Below, one piece after another: positions 58,383-64,000 of a DNA stretch of 64,000 nt (position 1 is the stretch's first letter; each line of letters opens with the position of its first letter). The stretch is from positions 3,610,474-3,674,473 of the forward strand of contig CM030936.1 in the NCBI GenBank assembly GCA_018136815.1. Reading direction: 5' to 3'. The notes beneath the pieces are model-generated. The model was given only the letters and a program-made list of their open reading frames with translations. It was not told where the DNA came from and searched no databases. Position numbers and translations under genes: made by a program. This stretch comes from Isochrysis galbana. Its lineage: Eukaryota; Haptophyta; Isochrysidales; Isochrysidaceae.

Positions 58383-60806
58383 ACCAAAGGGCTGCCGCCC
58401 CGCCAGCCAACTTGCGTCGTGGATGGCCGTGAGTCGGCCATGGCTAACCTCTCTCCTTCACCGCACCGTGGCGCTCTTCGCAGCCGCACCTACGTCGGTG
58501 TAGCTGGAGCGATGGCGATCCATTGGATGCCTGTTCTTCTTCGACATTTGAGTCAACAGCGAGACCAGACGTCGACGAAGAAATTGTCCGCGTTAGAGCT
58601 ACTCGCTTGCGCGCGGTGCAGCCTATTGGACCGGCCTTCACTTAGCTCGACCGAGGCTACCGCCTACGAGCCGTGGTCGGCTCTTCCTCGTTATGAGAGG
58701 GGGAGGGAAACTAGTGAAGTTTCTTCCGACCCCGTTGTTTCCCGTCCAGCTACTCCCGAGTCAGACAACCACGAAGACCAAAAAGAAACCCACGATAACC
58801 ACGACAACGACACGCCACTCCACGCCTCCGAGTCTACTCTCCTCGACCCATTCTCTCCATGGACCGCCCCGCCTCCGGCACGCGCGAGCTCGCCGCGTCC
58901 GACGACGCCGACGACTCTCCGGAAGCGGCGCCAACAATGGCAATCATTCGGAGTGAACGGGGACCAGAAATGGTCCAACGTCACGCTCGAAACCGCTGAC
59001 GAAATAAGAGCGCAAGCTCTAGCCGGACGAAGCGCCGACGAGGAATCCGACCTCGCCGCTGCCGTCCGAGCGCCGATCGAGTTCGTGGAAGCCAAAGGCA
59101 TCCGCGCCGAAGAGCTAGCCTCATTAGTTCGAAGACCCAAGACAGAAGCCCAAGCCCGTCTCGAGAAAGATTGGGAAAAGATGTCCGACCACCCGAGGCA
59201 CCCCACCGACAAGAGAGGCCTGGGCTACACTAGTCCCAAGCTATCACCCTGTACCGCTACCAACGAGGACGACGCCTCTAGGCCCTCTGCCACGATAGCG
59301 GCAGTCGGAGTACCCGAAGAGACGACGACTACTTTGACGACGAATTCACCCGAGCAACCACGCTGTCGACCAACCCCGTCCCCGTCCGACACCATCGCAC
59401 ACGTGACCACGCACCGACCGGAGAGCGTCGTGGATACCCTACCATCTGCCTACCCAAGGCATTGCCTATATGTTCGAGACCTGATGGTCTGCCGCTCCGG
59501 CGAGGCTACCGGCAAAGAAGGAGTTATCTTAGCCGACTCCGCTCTCACGGTCAACAGCACCCTCGCTGACACCGGAGCTGGCCCGTCGGTCGTGACCACT
59601 TCCCTCTTGTCCAGCCTACCCAACGACGCATGCGTCGAGCGGCTGCCGCAAGCCGTAGTGACACCGCTCCATGGCCCAGACGGCCTACCTCTTATCGCGC
59701 GAGGCAAGGCTCGAATCGTTTTCTCCGTCGGTGGATTTCTCTTTCGTCATACGTTCATGGTGATTGAAGGCAACCCGATGCTGCTGCTCGGGAACGACTT
59801 CTTAGCTACGCACGCCGCTTCGATTCAGCTCGCCTCCGACAGCGCGGAAGGCTCTATCTCACTCGGTGCTCCATCCACGGTGGCTTCTCTTGAGGTTGAC
59901 GGCAGTCCAAGCCCCGACGCTCCGCCGATCTTTCGCGTCTCGACGTCACCGATAGCGGTGGTCCCTGTCAGCATGACTTGTGCACAGGTCTGTCCGACCT
60001 CCGCGAACCCAATCACGACTGACTTCTTCCGAGGGCCGCAAGCCGCCGAAAACGACAACCAGCTAGTCTCCGAGCCGCTCTTCAACACGGCCGATGAGTT
60101 TGCCGCCAAAGCGCCGGCGTCTTGTGGCTCCGAGTACCTCCTATATACCCATGAACCTATCACGATCCCGGCCTATCATCGGGCGACGTTTCACGTCCGA
60201 ATTCCGCTAGCTCTTCGAGAACACGAAGACTGCGCCATGCTCGTGGACCGACTCCCTACACGCGAGACTATTGACAGCTCTCCGCTCGTCATCCCTCAAG
60301 TAGAGAGGCCGAAATCCGACCACACCATCGCGGTTACGGTGGCCAATACTGACCCCAAACCACTACACCTTCCGTCGTTCCATCCTGTAGCTTCGCTACA
60401 GGTTCGATTCAAGATTCACGCTGGAACTTATCACCGCGTCGGTGACAATAACTCGCCGGATGTGATTGAGTCGCTCAACGAGGACCAACGCAAGCTCCTC
60501 GAGGCAGCCAAGATCGACCCCGAGGGCCGTCTCTCGATGCCCCAACGTGAACAAGTTCGTCGTCTACTGGCCCGACGTATCGCTGCTTTCGCAATTGACC
60601 CCCAGCGCGAGGTTCTTCTCCTCCGCGCGCGGTTCGTTTCCTCCGGCCGTCGTTCGTTCCCCCCCCCGCGCGCGCTGTTCCCCCCCCCTCGCTTCGATTC
60701 CTCTCGCGATTCCTTCGATGATTGCCTCCATCTCGTCCGTTCTTCTTCGCGATTCTCGCGGAGGGGGCACCGATGTTTAACGTTAGTTTCGCCGCGTTTT
60801 CGGTGA
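58278..60806 (+). pseudogene. Truncated pol of the second chromovirus copy
   Basis: The 842-codon frame starts in flanking DNA. From about 58383 it follows the intact Pol from the end of the methyltransferase-like domain (GLPP-QPTCVVDGRES) through the protease (DTGA kept) to the N-terminal edge of the reverse transcriptase domain, at the position matching 7520. It then jumps directly into LTR sequence, whose translation supplies the last 65-70 residues. Reverse transcriptase, RNase H, integrase, chromodomain and the methyltransferase PPC and ENP motifs are all missing. It cannot transpose by itself. Confidence 0.9.
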
Positions 60807-61464
60807 AAGAAAGGAAGAACGAATGGCACGCGCCTCGCGTCTCGCGTCTCGTTTCGTCGCCCCTTGCTCGTTGCTTGTCTAGAAGGTCTCTCCGCACATC
60901 GCCTTCTTCCCCCCGCGCGATTTTGGATCTCTCCTCGACCCTCCGCGTTGGCTTCAGCGGACGAGTTTCACTTTAACGATAGTTCGAACCCTTCGTTTGC
61001 GTAGTTTTGCTATTTCTTCGCGCATGACGAGCGATCGCGACCTCAGCCTTCGCCGCGCGGGGAGGGTTTGTTTATCGTATGATTCCGGAGTGTTACGTTA
61101 GTTTTCTGAGCCCAAGGTCGTTGGGGTTTGGGTTTCTTGTGAGTGATTTTGTAGCAACTTCGTCGAGTCCCACCGTGTTCCCAAGCGAGTCCCCCCGAGT
61201 TCCCGAGTCTATACCCCGAGTCAACGAGTCAATACAAGCCAAGCACGCGCCTGAGCCACCCCCCAGTCGCCTGCCACCACCTCCCACAAGCCTCCTTCCA
61301 CACTTCCACGCCCTCCGTGCGTCGTGCGTCGTGCGTCGATCACCATGCCCGTAGTCACCCCCGAGGAAAGCTCCATGAGCTCCCCGCAAGAACCGCACTC
61401 CGCGCTAGCTGCCGGCGCGCCCTCGCAGGCCATCACCAAGAGTGAGATGAGCCTTGCTCTGACA
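58383..61464 (+). mobile_element. 5'-truncated, internally deleted second copy of the chromovirus
   Basis: 58383-60600 corresponds to 5306-7520 of the first element with scattered substitutions. 60601-61464 corresponds to 11562-12434 of its LTR. About 4 kb between is gone in one step, with a run of C at the junction. The 3' end is the same CTCTGACA. The left junction lacks LTR or target duplication, so this copy was also truncated or rearranged there. Confidence 0.92.
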
Positions 61465-61715
61465 CCCCGCGCCCCCCCGCGCCCCCCCCTTATCCCGCTG
61501 GCTCCCGCCCAAATATGTACCGGCGCCCGGGCCCGTGCCACCCAAATATGTAGTAAATATGTCGACATATCAGTTTGCCAGAATCGTGTACCCAAATATG
61601 TAGTACGATATGTACATATGATGGCCTACCCCTATTTCGGGGTGGTCGTCGGTCGTCGGTGGTCGGGCGTAGGCGCGTAGGCGTAGGCCTGTGCGAACGT
61701 TCGGCTGGAGGTGGA
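61465..61715. other. Flank of the retrotransposon copy, with MITE-like end
   Basis: Contains several ccaaatatgta words and, at 61620-61640, gcctacccctat, which matches the inverted-repeat end of the hAT-type MITE at 40446. The partner end is not found, so it is probably a broken copy. Confidence 0.4.
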
Positions 61716-61953
61716 GGTGGCGAACCTAGATGGGAAATACGGGGATACGAGGTTGGGGGTTGGGGCCGGCCAATACAAATACAGCCAAATATATGTGAAA
61801 TGTGCATTTGGCCTCCGGCCAAATACATTTCAAATACATCCGGGGCCTACAACCCAGGAAGCGCCTCAACTACAGCCAAATACAAATGGATTTGGCCTCT
61901 GGCCAAATACGGTATTCCTACGTATTTCCAATCTAGGGTCTAGGGTGGCGAAC
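61716..61953. mobile_element. Foldback MITE with 10-bp target duplication
   Basis: The 10-bp direct repeat ggtggcgaac lies at 61716-61725 and 61944-61953. Between them is a 218-bp insert whose ends are near-perfect inverted repeats (ctagatgggaaatac versus the complement of gtatttccaatctag, one mismatch). A second nested foldback is centred near 61815 (catttggcctccggccaaatac). No coding capacity. 9-10-bp duplications are typical of Mutator-like elements, so a MULE-derived MITE is the best guess. Confidence 0.8.
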
Positions 61954-62094
61954 GCGCCTCGTCCCGCCATCCGGGCGAGCGCCCCTCGGCTAGAGTCCCC
62001 CCCCCCCCCCCCCCCCCGGTCCCCCCCTCCAGGTATTCTCTCATGAAACCGAAATGTGCCTCAACGCCCTCCCCACTCCCATCGTCGGCTCCCT

Positions 62095-62330
62095 CTCCTC
62101 TCTCTCTCTCCCTCTCTCTCTCTCCCCTCTCCCCCTCTCCCCCTCTCTTCTCCGGCTCTTTCCTCTGCTCCCTCGCTTCTTTTCTTCTCTGAAGCCTCGG
62201 TTTGCTGCCTCCCTCTCCTTCCCGGCTACCTTCCTCCCGCTCCTCTTCTCTCATCTACTCCTCTCTCTCTTCCCTCTCTTCTCCACGTCGTCTTGCCCGA
62301 TTTTCCGCCAGACCGCTCCCCTTCTCTCTC
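62095..62330. repeat. CT-rich tract upstream of the last gene
   Basis: CTCTCT, CCCTCT and TTCCCTC runs on the sense strand, ending a few bases before the ATG at 62338. Probably the promoter or 5' leader. Confidence 0.75.
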
Positions 62331-62337
62331 TTCCCCC

Positions 62338-64000
62338 ATGCCGGCCCGCGGTTCGAAGAGCCCCAAGAAGAAAACGGGAAGCCCAAGCAAGAAGAAGACG
62401 TCGTCAGCAGCAGCTCCGCTCCCTGCCTCGTCCCTCGGCCGCCTCGCCGCCTCCACGCTTCAGCCGCCCCTCCACCTCGCGCCTCCTCCTCTCGCGGATT
62501 CCTCATTGAAAGCCGAGAAAGCCTTTGCCGCGATGGAGGAGAGAAGGAGGCTCTTCCGGAGGACGGAGGGGTGGACAGAGATCCATGGGGACTCAGGGAT
62601 TGCTGCTGAGCTTGACGCCTGGGCGAAAGCGCGCGCGCAGCGGGAGGAGGCCACGGAGGCGAGGATCGAGGCGATGCACTACGCTTGGACTGCGTCGCTG
62701 CCGGGCTCGCGCCCTGGCTCAGGAAGCCACCGGCCACCTCTCGGCGGGAGCTCAGCATACACGGGCGCACTGAGTTTGCCCTCTTCGAGCCTGTCTGTCG
62801 GGCGGCTGCGCCCGGGTTCTGCGCCCGTCGCCAGCCGGCTGCGCCCCAGCTCCGCGTCGTCAGCCGGTCGGCTTCGGCCAGTCTCAGCGGCTGCACGCTC
62901 GTATCGCAAGGAGCCGACGGCATGGCGGCTGCATGTGACCGACGTGAGTGTCAGTGGGCTGATCGAGCTGGTGCGCATGGAACGCGAGTCGGCGCCGGCA
63001 CCTCGCGCCCAAAGGCTCGGATTTGGCTCCTCCTCGATTGCGCGCACTGCGCCGCCCGGGCGGCCTGCTTCCAAGCCGGCACCGGCGGCTAGCGGCCTGG
63101 CTGAGCTGCGCGTGGTGGTGCGCGCGCTCTGGTCCAACGAGCGGGCCCTAACGGCTCCGCTCCCGCCGGCGGGCGACAAGCTAACCTGGCGCGGCGTTGG
63201 CGTTGCGCTCTCCCTGCCGGCTATGTCGCGCCAGGCAGCCAGCAAGACAGACGGCGCGCAACAGGGCGGTGCGCAAGGCAGCCGGCCTTCGGGCGCTAAG
63301 CTCTGCGGCTCGTGGGCCAACGGCGCGGCGGAAGGCGAGTGCGTCTCCGTCGAGTTGTGGGGGGTGCGGCAGGCAGGCATTGCGGTTGAGGAGACACTGC
63401 TGGCGAGTGCGCAAGCCTCGCTCCCGATTGGTGGCCGCTCACAGCCGGAGTACGCGGGTGATGCCACGCTCCAGTTACAATACGCGCGCGACGCCAATGA
63501 TGCGCGCGTGAGCCGCGCGGCGTCCGACGCCCCTGGCACGGTCAACGTATCCTTTTCGTGGCGTGCAGAGGGCCAGACCCGACGGCAGGTCGAGCAGGAG
63601 TGGAGCGACGGCGAAGGGCGGGCGGACTACCTCTCCGAAGAGGATAGTGACGACTCGGCCTTCTCGTCCTCGGGTGATGAGGAGGACGACCTTGTGGAGA
63701 GCGCGTCGGTGGGCTCTACGCTCTCACGCTGCGGCTCAACTGCAATCAACCCAGGTGGGCGCGACTCACCCAAGCCGTCGGCCGGGGATGCGGACGACCT
63801 CGCCGACGACGAGCACCCGCTTGCAGGCCTCACGATGGCGGGGATGGGCGTCGCCAAGGTGTGGGACGCCGAGGCGGGCCGGTGGAAGCGTGCTGATACT
63901 GCCGGCGCGGCCGATGATGGCGGGGCGGGCGTCGGCAGCTTTGGCGGTGGCAGCCGGCGCGACAACGCCGTCGTGGCCAGACCGAAAGCACACGCCCTCG
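62338..64000 (+). CDS. Large uncharacterised protein, 3' end outside window
   Basis: I translated this frame by hand: it is open for 554 codons from the ATG at 62338 to the window edge with no stop. Features in order: basic Lys/Ser N-terminus (MPARGSKSPKKKTGSPSKKK); a charged helical part (EKAFAAMEERRRLF, EEATEARIEAMHYAW); a Ser/Arg/Pro-rich stretch; beta-strand-like segments (WRLHVTDVSVSGLIELV, ELRVVVRALW, WRGVGVALSLP, VSVELWGVRQAG, GTVNVSFSWRAEG); then an acidic Ser/Asp region (SEEDSDDSAFSSSGDEEDD). The strand pattern might be a C2-like or other beta-sandwich domain, but I cannot confirm it. There is no signal peptide or membrane segment. The CT tract just upstream supports the start. Confidence 0.65.
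   Translation, partial: MPARGSKSPKKKTGSPSKKKTSSAAAPLPASSLGRLAASTLQPPLHLAPPPLADSSLKAEKAFAAMEERRRLFRRTEGWTEIHGDSGIAAELDAWAKARAQREEATEARIEAMHYAWTASLPGSRPGSGSHRPPLGGSSAYTGALSLPSSSLSVGRLRPGSAPVASRLRPSSASSAGRLRPVSAAARSYRKEPTAWRLHVTDVSVSGLIELVRMERESAPAPRAQRLGFGSSSIARTAPPGRPASKPAPAASGLAELRVVVRALWSNERALTAPLPPAGDKLTWRGVGVALSLPAMSRQAASKTDGAQQGGAQGSRPSGAKLCGSWANGAAEGECVSVELWGVRQAGIAVEETLLASAQASLPIGGRSQPEYAGDATLQLQYARDANDARVSRAASDAPGTVNVSFSWRAEGQTRRQVEQEWSDGEGRADYLSEEDSDDSAFSSSGDEEDDLVESASVGSTLSRCGSTAINPGGRDSPKPSAGDADDLADDEHPLAGLTMAGMGVAKVWDAEAGRWKRADTAGAADDGGAGVGSFGGGSRRDNAVVARPKAHAL

Overview
The window is nuclear DNA of a GC-rich, intron-containing eukaryote, most likely a unicellular alga or related protist. 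The evidence is short GT-AG introns (one is GC-AG), a mitochondrial-type citrate synthase split into nine exons, a formin, a cyclin, a DEAH-box RNA helicase, a temptin/cytochrome b561 membrane protein, an AP2-type DNA-binding protein, and many transposable elements and microsatellites. I cannot name the species. Two assembly gaps of exactly 100 N (18936-19035 and 42101-42200) show it is a draft scaffold.

Layout. 1-12434: a Ty3/gypsy chromovirus missing its 5' LTR (off the left edge), with a frame-broken gag, an intact 2232-codon pol and a complete 3' LTR. Pol carries, upstream of the protease, a domain that looks like a phage-type cytosine-C5 DNA methyltransferase. 12534-13385: the last exons of a temptin/cytochrome b561 gene, with the retroelement apparently sitting in its intron. 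15387-16466 (-): a coiled-coil protein. 17580-18548: a decayed DDE transposase. 19-23 kb: simple repeats and gene-poor DNA. 23170-25418 (-): a protein with two AP2 and two Myb-like domains. 25.9-27.5 kb: an 87-bp minisatellite. 27529-32888: a DEAH helicase. 36254-37240: a membrane J-domain protein. 38.3-42 kb: a truncated LINE-like copy, a tandem duplication, and a hAT-type MITE nested in a dispersed repeat. 42046-43228 (-): a cyclin across a gap. 45.2 kb: a hAT transposase tail. 46775-49837: a formin. 50351-51175: a second copy of the LINE-like family. 53180-55898 (-): citrate synthase. 58383-61464: an internally deleted second copy of the retrotransposon. 61716-61953: a foldback MITE with a 10-bp target duplication. 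62338-64000: a long open reading frame leaving the right edge.

The host genes are unrelated housekeeping or regulatory genes, each apparently with its own promoter. A recurrent pattern is a pyrimidine (CT/CCT) tract on the sense strand just 5' of the start codon of seven genes, whatever their strand; an eighth has one farther upstream. It looks like a genome-wide promoter or 5'-leader signature.

The most notable system is the methyltransferase-bearing retrotransposon. Its pol frame is intact, and a related copy about 50 kb away has lost the methyltransferase core, reverse transcriptase and integrase through one internal deletion.
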